The notes: generated by a model from the sequence alone, not told the origin. DNA of 43,782 nt from an uncultured Collinsella sp. (GCA_959601045.1 CAUGNZ010000017.1:1-43782), one strand, 5' to 3'; shown: positions 23,870-32,870, numbered from the stretch's first letter. A program made the numbers and translations.

Positions 23870-23898
23870 AAAAAAAGGGACCGCAAGAAGCGGTCCCT
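23870..23898 (-). terminator. Intrinsic terminator of tRNA-Pro
   Basis: On the minus strand AGGGACCGC (23898-23890) pairs with GCGGTCCCT (23884-23876), loop TTCTT, then a run of seven T. It lies 11 bases after the tRNA. Confidence 0.92.
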
Positions 23899-23908
23899 CC
23901 TCATGCTC

Positions 23909-23985
23909 TGGTCGGGTTGACTGGATTTGAACCAGCGACCCCTGCGTCCCGAACGCAGTGCTCTACCAAACTGAGCCACAACCCG
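23909..23985 (-). tRNA. tRNA-Pro (anticodon CGG)
   Basis: Minus-strand cloverleaf: acceptor CGGGTTG/CAACCCG, anticodon stem CTGCG/CGCAG around TTCGGGA, T-arm GGTTCAAATCC, encoded CCA at 23909-23911. It sits between ispE and tatA with its own terminator. Confidence 0.95.
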
Positions 23986-24034
23986 TTAGCTCGACTATAG
24001 TAACAAAGATTTCCGTCGTGTGCTAGAGAAATTT

Positions 24035-24931
24035 TTACTTCTTTGGCACTTCGATGCGAACCGTGTTGGGAATGAGCTCCGTCGCGCAGGACCACCAGCC
24101 GTTTTGCAGGGCAGCGTCGGCAAGCCTTTCGGCCGTGGCGGCGGTGTCGCAAATGGCAAATGAGCAGGCACCCGATCCGCACACATCTACAGCAACGGTG
24201 CCGTCCTGTTTACGCAGCCAATCGAGAACCATTTGAATCTGCGGCTCCATCTGTGCGGAAATGACACCTAGGTTGTTATGGATGAGCGCATATGCCGTCT
24301 CGGCATCACCAGCATGCAAGGCAGAAGCTATCGCGCCGGGCTTGTCTGCAGGCACCGGAGCCTCGTCAAAACGTCGATAGGCTTCAATTGTTGAAACGCT
24401 TGCCTCGCGCGGCTTGACCAACACGACGGGCGTTGCGGGCAGCGCGGGATACTCAGTTGCCAGCACGTCTCCCCCACCTACGTAGAACGCAAGGCTCGCG
24501 TGCAAAAAGAACGGGACGTCAGCACCAATACCCCGCGCAATGTCGTCGAGCGCGGGGTCGGTGCGATCAATTCCCCAGAGCTCCGCCAAGGCGACAATGA
24601 CCGCGGCCGCGTCCGTCGAGGGGCCGCCCAAGCCGGCGCACAATGGAATGCGCTTCTCAATCGTCACGCAGATGTTTGCCTCGCAACCATAATGCTCGGC
24701 CATAGCAACCGCAGCCCGATACGCCGTATTCTTTTGCATGGGAAAATCTGATGCCGGAACCGTCTGGACGGTCAGCGCCTGCGCCGGCGCGACCGTCACG
24801 GAATCGGAAAGACCGACGGCTGCCATCAGGGAATCGACCCTGTGGTAGCCGCGGTCATCGCGCTCGGTATGAACCCCCAGGTAGAGGTTAATCTTTGCCG
24901 GCGCGGAAAGAGTCAGGGACCGATCGGTCAC
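24035..24931 (-). CDS. ispE: 4-diphosphocytidyl-2-C-methyl-D-erythritol kinase
   Basis: GHMP-family kinase of the MEP pathway that phosphorylates CDP-methylerythritol. SAPAKINLYLGV at the N-terminus is the family signature. The ATP-binding loop reads PLCAGLGGPSTDAAA, which departs from the common PxGAGLGGGSSDAAA at a few positions but keeps the glycine pattern. The third motif is DVCGSGACSFAI. It begins at a GTG (24931), supported by GAGGAG eight bases upstream within the end of the veg-like gene, two bases after its stop. With ispD and ispF elsewhere in the window, three of the pathway enzymes are here. Confidence 0.94.
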   Translation of the reverse strand: MTDRSLTLSAPAKINLYLGVHTERDDRGYHRVDSLMAAVGLSDSVTVAPAQALTVQTVPASDFPMQKNTAYRAAVAMAEHYGCEANICVTIEKRIPLCAGLGGPSTDAAAVIVALAELWGIDRTDPALDDIARGIGADVPFFLHASLAFYVGGGDVLATEYPALPATPVVLVKPREASVSTIEAYRRFDEAPVPADKPGAIASALHAGDAETAYALIHNNLGVISAQMEPQIQMVLDWLRKQDGTVAVDVCGSGACSFAICDTAATAERLADAALQNGWWSCATELIPNTVRIEVPKK

Positions 24932-24933
24932 CG

Positions 24934-25230
24934 TTAGTGCTCCTCGAGCTGATTGCCGAGCGGGGTAAAAATGTGCTCACCGCTCTCGGGGTCGAACAGC
25001 TCGACCTGCCCGGTGAGGACATCGATATACTGGTAGGACTGACGCGACTTGCGGCCGCGACGTTCGTCAACCTCGACGATAAAGACGGCGGGGTGGACGC
25101 TCTTGATGGTGCCCATGCGCTCGACGACGCGGGTGCGGCCCATGTTGGCCTTCACCTTGACGCGATCGCCCACCATATCGGTCAGCTTCTCGTGGATGTC
25201 GTCGACGTGATTGACTTCCATCTCTTCCAT
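24934..25230 (-). CDS. veg: Veg family protein (DUF1021)
   Basis: Small protein of the Veg family, known in Bacillus to influence biofilm matrix expression; its biochemical role is unclear. The conserved core VGDRVKVKANMGRTRVVERM, then GTIKSVHPAVFIVEVDE and QSYQYIDVLTGQVEL, is a small beta-barrel-like sequence. I chose the ATG at 25230 (MEEMEVNH), with GGAGG eight bases upstream, giving 98 residues. It is immediately followed by ispE, the same neighbourhood as veg in firmicutes. Confidence 0.88.
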   Translation of the reverse strand: MEEMEVNHVDDIHEKLTDMVGDRVKVKANMGRTRVVERMGTIKSVHPAVFIVEVDERRGRKSRQSYQYIDVLTGQVELFDPESGEHIFTPLGNQLEEH

Positions 25231-25255
25231 GAACAGGGCCTCCAGAAGGTGCAAT

Positions 25256-25277
25256 TCAAAAAGGGGATAATACCCCT
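25256..25277 (-). terminator. Intrinsic terminator downstream of dtd
   Basis: On the minus strand AGGGG (25277-25273) pairs with CCCCT (25266-25262), followed by CTTTTTG. The stem is short. It lies about 70 bases after the dtd stop and just before the veg ribosome binding site. Confidence 0.6.
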
Positions 25278-25344
25278 AAGATAGACAAAACTCTAATACT
25301 ATAGCACCCTGTTGCGACCACGCGCAAGTAGCTAATTTGGCTAC

Positions 25345-25791
25345 TTACAGATTGTCGGTATCGAGGACGATGGTGAATGGGCCGTCGTTGACGAGGTCGA
25401 CTTTCATATCGGCGCCAAAGATGCCATGCGCCACGTGTTCGACATCTTGACGAACGAGCGTCAGGAAGTACTCGTAGAGCTCGTTGGCGACATCGGGGGC
25501 GCCGGCATCCGTAAACGATGGGCGGCGGCCGTGACGGCAATCGGCGAACAGCGTGAACTGCGACACTACGAGAACCTCGCCGTCGACATCGGCAAGTGCC
25601 AGGTTGGTCTTGCCGTTCTCGTCCTCGTTAATGCGCAAGCCGCGGAGCTTGCCCCACAGCTTATCGGCCTCGGCGCGCGTGTCGCCGTGGCCCACGCCCA
25701 GCAGCACCAGATAGCCGCGCCCAATTTTGCCCACGCACTCGCCGTCGACCGTCACGCCGGCGTTGAGTACGCGCTGCACCACCGCACGCAC
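25345..25791 (-). CDS. dtd: D-aminoacyl-tRNA deacylase
   Basis: Hydrolyses D-aminoacyl-tRNA (and Gly-tRNA-Ala) to keep D-amino acids out of proteins. The signature SQFTLFAD and the cis-Pro region VNDGPFTIVLDT (family NxGPxT) are present, plus the N-terminal MRAVVQRVLNAGVTVDG. The length of 148 residues is normal. The start appears to be GTG at 25791, with GAGGAG at the rdgB stop just upstream, so it is coupled to rdgB. A perfect AAGTAGC/GCTACTT hairpin (25326-25346) touches the stop codon. Confidence 0.95.
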   Translation of the reverse strand: MRAVVQRVLNAGVTVDGECVGKIGRGYLVLLGVGHGDTRAEADKLWGKLRGLRINEDENGKTNLALADVDGEVLVVSQFTLFADCRHGRRPSFTDAGAPDVANELYEYFLTLVRQDVEHVAHGIFGADMKVDLVNDGPFTIVLDTDNL

Positions 25792-25794
25792 GGC

Positions 25795-26436
25795 CTACTC
25801 CTCGCCCGTCAGTTTGGCGGACAGATGCTCGAGCGCGTGGAAACGATGGCTGATGGCGTTCTTCTCGTCCGCCGTCAGCTCGGCCATGGTCTTGCCCGGC
25901 GTGTCGACCGGCAGGAACAGCGGGTCATAGCCAAAGCCGTGATCGCCGCGGCCCTCGTGTGCGATAACGCCCTCGCAGGCGCCCTCGCCATAGGTGACCA
26001 GACCATCCGTGTCGATAAGCGCAACGACGCTCATAAAGCGCGCGGTGCGGTCCTCGTCCGCCACGCCTTCCAGGTTAACGAGAAGCTTGGCGTTGTTGGC
26101 GGCATCGTCTCCGTGCACGCCCGCATAGCGCGCGCTATACACGCCCGGCTCGCCGTCAAGCGCGTCGACGACCAAGCCAGAATCGTCGGCGATGGCCATG
26201 AGCCCCGTCTCTTCGACGGCAGCCTGCGCCTTGATGATGGCGTTCTCCAAAAACGTCGTGCCGTTTTCCTCGGGGTCCTCAAAATCGCCCAGCTGGCCGA
26301 GCGCCACAAAGCGAACCTCGGGCATGACCTTGCCTAAAATGGCCTCGATCTCGGTGAGCTTATGGGCGTTGCCCGTTGCCACGACAATGGTCGCCGCCGG
26401 GTCGAGGGTGTCGATGTCGATCTTCTCAAGTGCCAT
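25795..26436 (-). CDS. rdgB: XTP/dITP diphosphatase (RdgB/HAM1 family)
   Basis: Removes non-canonical purine nucleoside triphosphates such as dITP and XTP. VVATGNAHKLTEIEAIL is the N-terminal nucleotide-binding motif. Also visible are DDSGLVVDALDGEPGVYSAR with the catalytic acidic residues, GFGYDPLFLP, and ISHRFHAL at the C-terminus. The 213-residue length is slightly above usual. AAGGAG precedes the ATG. It follows rph, a common bacterial gene order, though a hairpin lies between them. Confidence 0.95.
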   Translation of the reverse strand: MALEKIDIDTLDPAATIVVATGNAHKLTEIEAILGKVMPEVRFVALGQLGDFEDPEENGTTFLENAIIKAQAAVEETGLMAIADDSGLVVDALDGEPGVYSARYAGVHGDDAANNAKLLVNLEGVADEDRTARFMSVVALIDTDGLVTYGEGACEGVIAHEGRGDHGFGYDPLFLPVDTPGKTMAELTADEKNAISHRFHALEHLSAKLTGEE

Positions 26437-26544
26437 GAGTGGTCTCCTTGTCTCTATAGCAATGCCGCGCCGAGGGCGACGAGGGCCTCCGCCTCTCCCC
26501 TCTCAATCAACGGCAGTCTTATACTTCGACGTTTTCCCAGATAA

Positions 26545-26581
26545 AACCTGCCAAAATAAACCTGTCCCTTTTTGGCAGGTT
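26545..26581 (-). terminator. Hairpin overlapping the rph stop, GGGACAGGTT loop
   Basis: AACCTGCCAAAA (26545-26556) pairs perfectly with TTTTGGCAGGTT (26570-26581); the stem overlaps the rph stop codon (26580-26582). The minus-strand loop reads AGGGACAGGTTTA, matching the thrE hairpin loop. TTTTATC follows on the minus strand, so it can act as a weak terminator. The interval 26437-26544 holds the rdgB ribosome binding site and no gene. Confidence 0.65.
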
Positions 26582-27305
26582 AGGCGATGGCTTGGCGCTG
26601 AAGCTCGATGAGCTCGGCGATGCCTTTGTCGCCCAAGTCGAGCAGGGCGTTGAGGCGCTTACGGTCAAAGGGCGCCTGCTCGCCAGTGCCCTGGAGCTCG
26701 ATCATCTCACCGGTGTCGGTGGCAACGAGGTTCATGTCGACTTCGGCATGGCTGTCCTCGGAATAATCGAGGTCAAGCAGCGTATTGCCGTCGACAACGC
26801 CCATGGAGATTGCAGCCACCTGGCCGGTAAGCGGGATGCGCTCGATCTTGCCCGCCTCGACCCACATGGCGAGGGCGTCGTGCAGCGCCACCCAGGCGCC
26901 GGTGATGCTCGCTGTACGCGTGCCGCCATCGGCCTGAATCACATCGCAGTCGACGGTGACGGTGTACTCGCCGAGAGCCTTCATGTTGACGACGGTACGC
27001 AGGCTGCGGCCAATGAGGCGCTCGATCTCCATGGAGCGACCCTTGCGGTTGGCGTGCTCGCGCTTGCAGCGCTTGCCGGTCGACGCCGGCAGCATGGCGT
27101 ATTCCGCGGTCACCCAGCCGGCCTTAGCTCCCTTTCGCCAGCCCGGCACGCCCTCCTCGATTGTGGCGGCGCACAACACGCGCGTGTCACCGAACTCGGC
27201 AAAACACGAGCCGTGGGCGTGCTTCATGACGCCACGGGTGAGCTTAACGGGGCGCAACTCGTTGGCGGCGCGACCGTTGGCGCGGTTGACCTGCATGTAC
27301 TCCAT
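26580..27305 (-). CDS. rph: Ribonuclease PH
   Basis: Phosphorolytic 3'-5' exoribonuclease that trims tRNA 3' ends. Visible family motifs are GSCFAEFGDTRVLCAATIEE, RKGRSMEIERLIGRSLR, and the phosphate/active-site region VDCDVIQADGGTRTASITGA, followed by LDYSEDSHAEVDMNLV. The length of 241 residues is normal. The ATG at 27305 has GAAAGGA upstream. It precedes rdgB on the same strand. Confidence 0.96.
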   Translation of the reverse strand: MEYMQVNRANGRAANELRPVKLTRGVMKHAHGSCFAEFGDTRVLCAATIEEGVPGWRKGAKAGWVTAEYAMLPASTGKRCKREHANRKGRSMEIERLIGRSLRTVVNMKALGEYTVTVDCDVIQADGGTRTASITGAWVALHDALAMWVEAGKIERIPLTGQVAAISMGVVDGNTLLDLDYSEDSHAEVDMNLVATDTGEMIELQGTGEQAPFDRKRLNALLDLGDKGIAELIELQRQAIA

Positions 27306-27359
27306 AGAAAAATCCTTTCGGCAAAAGGTGTGGCGAAGGCTCTGACGGCGGCCTTACAT

Positions 27360-28244
27360 CTATTTCAGCTCATCGATATCGATATGCTCAATGCTCTTGA
27401 GCGGCTGACCAAAGATAAAGCTGCCCGCCACCGCAAACTCGGCAATGTTATCGGCCGTCGTGGCAAAACGATGCTGCGGCTCGGCGGCGACGCCCGCCAG
27501 CTGCTCGCGGCGCGTGAGGATATCGGTCAGCTCGCGCGTGGTCTCCTCGGCGGAACTCACGACGCGTACCCCAGGCCCCAGCGCATGGCGGATAGGTCCC
27601 ACCAACAGCGGAAAATGCGTACAGCCGAGCACCACGGTATCGATACCGTGGTCGCGCAGTGGCTCAACCGTGGCACCCACCAGCGCACGCACGGCAGGCG
27701 TATCGAAGATGTCCTCGTTCTCAAGCCACTGCTCTTGCAGATGCGCACCCGAGGCGAGCTCGTGTTCGACAACCTCGACAAAGCTCGAGGCGGGGCAGCC
27801 GTATACGTCGACGCCGGCATCTAGGTCCTGAATGGCGCGCGTGTAAGCGCCCGAGCGAATGGTGAGGTTGGTGGCGAGCACGCCCACGCGACGCGTGCGG
27901 GTGCTGTTGATTGCCGCACGGGCACCCGGCGCGATCACGCCGATCACGGGAACGTCGAGCACCTGCTGGGCCAGACGCAAGGCCGCAGCTGTCGCCGTGT
28001 TGCAGGCGATGACCATAATCTTGACGTCGTGCTTCGACAGCCAACGGCCCGCCTGCAACGCAAACGAGCGCACCTCATCCTCGGTGCGCGTGCCGTAGGG
28101 GCAGCGTTTGGTGTCGCCGAAGTAGTAGACGGACTCGTGCGGCAGCACCGTCGCGATGGCGCGCGCAACCGTCAGACCGCCCAAACCAGAATCGAACACG
28201 CCAATCGGGCGCGTGTCGCCTGTCGGATTCTCGATATCGGACAT
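27360..28244 (-). CDS. murI: Glutamate racemase
   Basis: Makes D-glutamate for peptidoglycan. The two catalytic cysteine motifs are VIACNTATAA and VLGCTHFPLL, and the N-terminal GVFDSGLGGLTV carries the conserved Asp and Ser. The length of 294 residues is slightly above the ~265 norm, mostly from a hydrophilic N-terminus and a C-terminal tail. GGTGAGG lies before the ATG. It is near murE, another peptidoglycan gene. Confidence 0.96.
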   Translation of the reverse strand: MSDIENPTGDTRPIGVFDSGLGGLTVARAIATVLPHESVYYFGDTKRCPYGTRTEDEVRSFALQAGRWLSKHDVKIMVIACNTATAAALRLAQQVLDVPVIGVIAPGARAAINSTRTRRVGVLATNLTIRSGAYTRAIQDLDAGVDVYGCPASSFVEVVEHELASGAHLQEQWLENEDIFDTPAVRALVGATVEPLRDHGIDTVVLGCTHFPLLVGPIRHALGPGVRVVSSAEETTRELTDILTRREQLAGVAAEPQHRFATTADNIAEFAVAGSFIFGQPLKSIEHIDIDELK

Positions 28245-28295
28245 TACCTCACCAGTCTCTCTCGAAAAGACATGTCCAAGTGCGGCGACGCCGCG

Positions 28296-29207
28296 CTACG
28301 AACGCGCCGCGACCAGCAGCTCTGCCGTCGCCGCCCAACCGTCGACAATTTTGCCGCGCGTAACGAAAGCGTTCTCGCAAGCAGCCAGGAACTCGGGCGC
28401 GCCGGCGCTCGTCAGGCCATTCTCGACCAGGCAGAACGTGCCCACGTGATCGGCCATGTAGAAGTCGGACTCGGAATCGCCGAGCGCGAGCGTCTCCTCG
28501 CGCTCGATCCCCAGGTGCTCGCAGAAGCGCGCGATGGCAACGCCCTTGTTGAGGCCGGCGGGATTGATGTTAAACGCGCGACCGTCCTCGACGCGATCGA
28601 GCTCGAGCGTCGTCGGCTTGGACAGATGCGTCAGGTGACCGTTACAGGCCCACACCAGGCCGCAGCCGGCCTCGTCCAGGATGGCCTGGACCTCATTGTC
28701 GGGCACATCGCCGCGCATGCCGACGGTGACCTCGCGGTACTTGTAGCCGGTCGACATGTCGTTGTGATACTCGATCTTGTGCGGCCAGCGGGCAAGAATC
28801 TTCTCGCACACGCCGGTCTGCTCGATCACCTGGTGCGGAGTAAGGCCGCAGGCGGGGTCGTAAGGCATGTCGCCAGTCAGATACTCCCAATCGTTGGCTT
28901 TGAGGTCGTACATGACCAGGCCGCCCATCTCACCAATGTAGGAGTTGAGGCCGAGCACGCGCGCGTCCTCGTGGATCATGGTACGGTTGCGGCCCGAGGT
29001 GGGAACCACCTGAATGCCAGCGCGAGCGAGCGCCACGACGGCCTCGACGAGTTTGGTCGAGGGGTTGCCGTCGTTGTCGCGCAGCACGCACGAGCCGGGC
29101 GCGAGCATCGTGGCATCCAGGTCGGTAAAGACGTACTTGACCTTGGCCAAGCGCTCGCGCATCTCGCCCGAAAGCTCGGCAACGGTCGGCAAGGTGTTGT
29201 GGGACAT
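28296..29207 (-). CDS. HAD-superfamily hydrolase, Cof-like
   Basis: Probable phosphatase acting on a sugar phosphate or similar small molecule; the substrate is not apparent. Motif I is VFTDLDATML, with both aspartates of DxD. Motif II is VVPTSGRNR. Motif III is the Lys in INPAGLNKGVAI, and motif IV is LALGDSESDFYM. A C2-type cap lies between them (about 95-215). I chose the ATG at 29207 (MSHNTLPT) because GGAG is five bases upstream. The reading frame extends further upstream without a good start site. Confidence 0.88.
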   Translation of the reverse strand: MSHNTLPTVAELSGEMRERLAKVKYVFTDLDATMLAPGSCVLRDNDGNPSTKLVEAVVALARAGIQVVPTSGRNRTMIHEDARVLGLNSYIGEMGGLVMYDLKANDWEYLTGDMPYDPACGLTPHQVIEQTGVCEKILARWPHKIEYHNDMSTGYKYREVTVGMRGDVPDNEVQAILDEAGCGLVWACNGHLTHLSKPTTLELDRVEDGRAFNINPAGLNKGVAIARFCEHLGIEREETLALGDSESDFYMADHVGTFCLVENGLTSAGAPEFLAACENAFVTRGKIVDGWAATAELLVAARS

Positions 29208-29314
29208 GGTTACTCCGTTTACGTAGAAGGGTTTGGACTTGGACGGCATGTTTTGATTGAGGGAACACGCTTATGGCGACAGCGCACTCAGGGCGCCGCC
29301 GCCATCATGGTTCA

Positions 29315-30877
29315 TTAGTCAAACTGGGTAACATCGATCAGGCGATTGGCCAGCGAAAGGTCGCTCTCGATGGGCACGAACTCGTCGCCCACGTGCATGA
29401 GCTCCTCGTCACCCTTTGCCAGCAGCAAGACAATGGTGGGGGCATCGGGGTTGACGTACTCCTCGCGCGCCGCCTTGAACGCCGCATGCACAGCGGCTTC
29501 ACGGTCGAGGATGATCTCGTTCGGCGTATCGTCGGGAACATGCTCGGCAAGCTCGCGACAGACCTTCATCGGGTCCTCGTGAGCCGGGTCCTCGTTGGCA
29601 AAAATCATCAGGTCGGAATATGGTGCGGCCTCGCGCGGAAGCTGCTCGCGGCGCTCCTGCGCCTTGCCGCCGGCAGCACCAAACACTGCAATGACTGGAC
29701 TAGTGGGAAACGCGCGCTTGACCGACGAGAAAAGCGAACGGAACGAAAGCTGGTTGTGAGCGTAGTCAACAACACAAATCACGCGGCCATCCTTCGACTC
29801 CACGACCTCCATGCGGCCCGGCACACGAAGCTTGGAGAGGCCCTTCTTGATAGCCTCGATACCGATGCCGATCTCGTGCGCAGCGGCGATAGCGACCAGC
29901 GCGTTTTCCACGTTAAAGTTGCCCGCGATGCCCAGCAGGACCTTCTCCCCCGCCTCGGACTCGTCGGCACACAGGCCATGCAGGTTAAACTCAATGTTAA
30001 AGCCGACCACGCGGACATCGCTTGCCCACAGGCTTGCCTCGGGATGCTCGACGCCAACGGTCACCAAGCGCTCGGCCGTCGACGCTGCCTCCAACACACG
30101 GTCAACCTCTTCGGTGCCCAGGTTCACCACGGCGGTCTTTGCCTGGTCAAAGATCCTGAGTTTGCTCTCAAAATAATCCTCAAACGTGGGGTGTTCGATC
30201 GGCGAGATGTGGTCACGCCCGATGTTGAGGAAGCACGCCACGTCAAACGGCAGATTCTCGACGCGTTGGTACTTGAGCGCCTGGCTCGAGACCTCCATGA
30301 CCATGGACTGGCGACCGGACTCACGGCAGTTGGCGATATGGCGCCAGACCTCGGGGGCCTCTGGCGTGGTATTGGTGCTCTCGTAGCACTCGATACCATC
30401 GTCGGTACTCACCGAGCCGATCATGCCGCAGGACTCGCCCGCCGCTTTGATAATCGACTGGAGCATAAAAGCGGCCGTAGTCTTTCCCTTGGTACCGGTG
30501 ATGCCCACGATCTTGACGTCGTGGTCGGGACGGTCGTAGACCTCCGGCGGCAACAGGGCCATGGCCGTGCGAACGCTATCAACAACCAGCATCGCAGCAC
30601 CGCTCTCCTGCGCCAGCGGCTCCAGAGACTCGACCAGCGACTCTTCGCACACAAATGCGACGGCGCCCGCATCGAGCGCCATGCTCAAAAACGCGGGCTT
30701 AAAGGCAGCGCCTTTGCAAAAGAACACGTCACCTGCCGAGACCGCGCGCGAATCAAACGAGCAGCCGGTCACGGCACGCTCGTCAACCTGCTCTGATGCG
30801 CGCAGCTCACCGCACACATCGAGAAGCTTGGCAAGCGTATCGACCGTGGTCACGGTCGCGGAATCCGAATGGTGCAT
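29315..30877 (-). CDS. murE: UDP-MurNAc-tripeptide synthetase (lysine/ornithine-type MurE)
   Basis: Adds the third amino acid to UDP-MurNAc-L-Ala-D-Glu. The ATP loop is GITGTKGKTT, followed by NTTPEAPEVW and the central-domain motifs; the UDP-MurNAc-binding N-domain starts with SFDSRAV. The selectivity motif reads FANEDPAHEDP. Diaminopimelate enzymes carry DNPR at this place, whereas lysine enzymes have DNPA, so the substrate is predicted to be L-lysine or L-ornithine. AAAGGTG precedes the ATG, and the asnB terminator lies upstream. Substrate choice is inference from a short motif. Confidence 0.9.
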   Translation of the reverse strand: MHHSDSATVTTVDTLAKLLDVCGELRASEQVDERAVTGCSFDSRAVSAGDVFFCKGAAFKPAFLSMALDAGAVAFVCEESLVESLEPLAQESGAAMLVVDSVRTAMALLPPEVYDRPDHDVKIVGITGTKGKTTAAFMLQSIIKAAGESCGMIGSVSTDDGIECYESTNTTPEAPEVWRHIANCRESGRQSMVMEVSSQALKYQRVENLPFDVACFLNIGRDHISPIEHPTFEDYFESKLRIFDQAKTAVVNLGTEEVDRVLEAASTAERLVTVGVEHPEASLWASDVRVVGFNIEFNLHGLCADESEAGEKVLLGIAGNFNVENALVAIAAAHEIGIGIEAIKKGLSKLRVPGRMEVVESKDGRVICVVDYAHNQLSFRSLFSSVKRAFPTSPVIAVFGAAGGKAQERREQLPREAAPYSDLMIFANEDPAHEDPMKVCRELAEHVPDDTPNEIILDREAAVHAAFKAAREEYVNPDAPTIVLLLAKGDEELMHVGDEFVPIESDLSLANRLIDVTQFD

Positions 30878-30938
30878 CTTTCACCTTTCTCAGCCATTTG
30901 GCAGGGACGGTTTTTATAGTAACTGAAACGCACCCACG

Positions 30939-30964
30939 CAAAAACGGCTCCCGGAGGAGCCGTT
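30939..30964 (-). terminator. Intrinsic terminator of asnB
   Basis: On the minus strand AACGGCTCC (30964-30956) pairs with GGAGCCGTT (30951-30943), loop TCCG, with TTTTTGC running on from the stem. It lies 26 bases after the asnB stop. Confidence 0.9.
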
Positions 30965-30989
30965 ACGCGCAGGCGTTCGTAAGCCGAGG

Positions 30990-32870
30990 CTAGGCAGCCT
31001 GAACAGCGGGCTGGTCCTCGTCGATAAAGAAGCGCTTGTACCACACCAGGAACACGAGCGGCGTATAGATCTTGCGCTGGAAATCGCCCTTGCCCGCAAA
31101 GTGCAGATCGAGCAGGTGCATGAGCTCGTCGGTATCGAAGAACTCGCTTGCCCACGGCGCGGTGAAGTACTCCTTGACATAGTCGTACCACTTTTGCTCG
31201 CGCAGCCAGTAGACAATCGGCACCGGGAAGCCCACCTTGGGACGGGTGGCCCACTCATCGGGCAGCGACTTGTTGGCAGCGTGGCGGAGTACTTGTTTGT
31301 TGCCGTTCTCGTTGATGCGGTAGCGGTCGGGAATGTGCTCGGCGAACTCCATGACTTTGCGGTCCAGGAAGGGCACGCGCAGCTCCAGCGAGTGCGCCAT
31401 GCACATCTTGTCGGCCTTGAGCAGAATGTCGCCCGGAAGCCACATGTTCATGTCCAGGTACTGCTTCTTGACCAGCTCGGGCTGACCCTTCACGCGCGCA
31501 TAGATGGGAGCGGCAAGCTCGAAGGCGCCATCGCCGGTGTTGTACTCGGGCTTGAGCACGCCGTCGACCTCGCGCTCCGGCCATACCAGAGCCTGTCCCA
31601 GGAACGACTTCTCGGGGATCTCGGCACCCTTGACCAGGAAGTTATGTCCCTTGAAGTACGGCATATGCAACGCCAGGTTACCGAGCGCGCGACGGATGGG
31701 CAGTGGCACCATCTTTTTGTACTTGCGCACCGGAACCGTGTCCTCGTAGTAGGCGTAGCCGCCAAAGAGCTCGTCGGCGCCTTCGCCCGAAAGCACGACG
31801 GTAACATCCTTGCGCGCCATCTCGGCCAAGAACCACAGCGGCACAGACGACAGGTTGGACTGCGGCTCGTCCATGTGATACTGAATGTCCTCGAGTGCGC
31901 CAAAGAACTCGTCGGCGGTGATCATCTTGCGAACGTTTTCGACGCCGAGCTTATCGGAAAGCTCCTTGGCGTAGTTAGTCTCGTTGAAATTCTTGTAATC
32001 GAAGCCCACCGAGAAGGTCTTGTCGGGCATGAGGCAAGCGGCGATGTAGCTGGAGTCGACGCCGCCGGAGAGGAACGACGCGACCTTGACGTCAGCGATG
32101 CGATGGGCCTCGACGCTCTCGTGCACGACCTCATCCAGCTCGTCGACGTACTCCTCGAACGGCTTCTCGACGGCAGAGTAATCGCAATCCCAGTAGCGCT
32201 CGATGTTCATCTTGCCGGTCGGGATATCGACGGTAAAGTAATGCGCCGGCGGCAGCTTGTAGACACCCTCGAAGAAGGTCTCCTCGGTTGCCGAATACTG
32301 CAGCGTCATGTACGGACGCAGGGCCTTTTTGTTGACCGCCTTGTGGAAGTGCGGGTAGTCCAGGAAGCTCTTGATCTCGGAACCGAAGAGCACGCCCGGA
32401 GCGCCGTCGCCCGCATCGGCCATGGGATAGTAGTAGAGCGGCTTGATGCCAAAGATATCGCGGGCGCCAAAAAGCTTATTCTTCTTCTTGTCCCAGATGA
32501 CGAAGGCGTACATACCGCGCAAGCGATCGAGTACTGCCTCGCCCCACTCCTCGTAGCCGTGCAGGAGGCTCTCGGTGTCGGCGCCGCAGTGGAACTTGTA
32601 GCCCTTGGCCTCGAGCTCGGAACGGAGTTCTTGGAAGTTGTAGATCTCGCCGTTGAAGACAATGACGACGCTACCGTCCTCATTGGCCATGGGCTGAGCG
32701 CCGGCCTCGGTCAGGTCGAGGATCGACAAGCGGCGGAAGCCGAGGGCAACGCGGCCGTCGATAAACTGGCCGCCCATGTCGGGACCACGATGGACGATGC
32801 GGTCCATCATCTTGGTGAGCACCTCGGATTGGTTATCCGTCCCACCGACAAAACCGACAAAACCGCACAT
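30990..32870 (-). CDS. asnB: Asparagine synthase (glutamine-hydrolysing)
   Basis: Converts aspartate to asparagine using glutamine and ATP. MCGFVGF places the catalytic Cys2 at the mature N-terminus. The glutaminase domain (about 1-200) also shows MANEDGSVVIVFNGEIYN. The synthetase domain has the pyrophosphate loop ASFLSGGVDSSYIA and SGEGADELFGGY. The length of 626 residues is normal for the bacterial AsnB family. A 6-bp hairpin GGGTAT/ATACCC (32894-32930) lies in the upstream region. A minus-strand TATACT (32922-32927) may be the -10 box. Confidence 0.95.
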   Translation of the reverse strand: MCGFVGFVGGTDNQSEVLTKMMDRIVHRGPDMGGQFIDGRVALGFRRLSILDLTEAGAQPMANEDGSVVIVFNGEIYNFQELRSELEAKGYKFHCGADTESLLHGYEEWGEAVLDRLRGMYAFVIWDKKKNKLFGARDIFGIKPLYYYPMADAGDGAPGVLFGSEIKSFLDYPHFHKAVNKKALRPYMTLQYSATEETFFEGVYKLPPAHYFTVDIPTGKMNIERYWDCDYSAVEKPFEEYVDELDEVVHESVEAHRIADVKVASFLSGGVDSSYIAACLMPDKTFSVGFDYKNFNETNYAKELSDKLGVENVRKMITADEFFGALEDIQYHMDEPQSNLSSVPLWFLAEMARKDVTVVLSGEGADELFGGYAYYEDTVPVRKYKKMVPLPIRRALGNLALHMPYFKGHNFLVKGAEIPEKSFLGQALVWPEREVDGVLKPEYNTGDGAFELAAPIYARVKGQPELVKKQYLDMNMWLPGDILLKADKMCMAHSLELRVPFLDRKVMEFAEHIPDRYRINENGNKQVLRHAANKSLPDEWATRPKVGFPVPIVYWLREQKWYDYVKEYFTAPWASEFFDTDELMHLLDLHFAGKGDFQRKIYTPLVFLVWYKRFFIDEDQPAVQAA

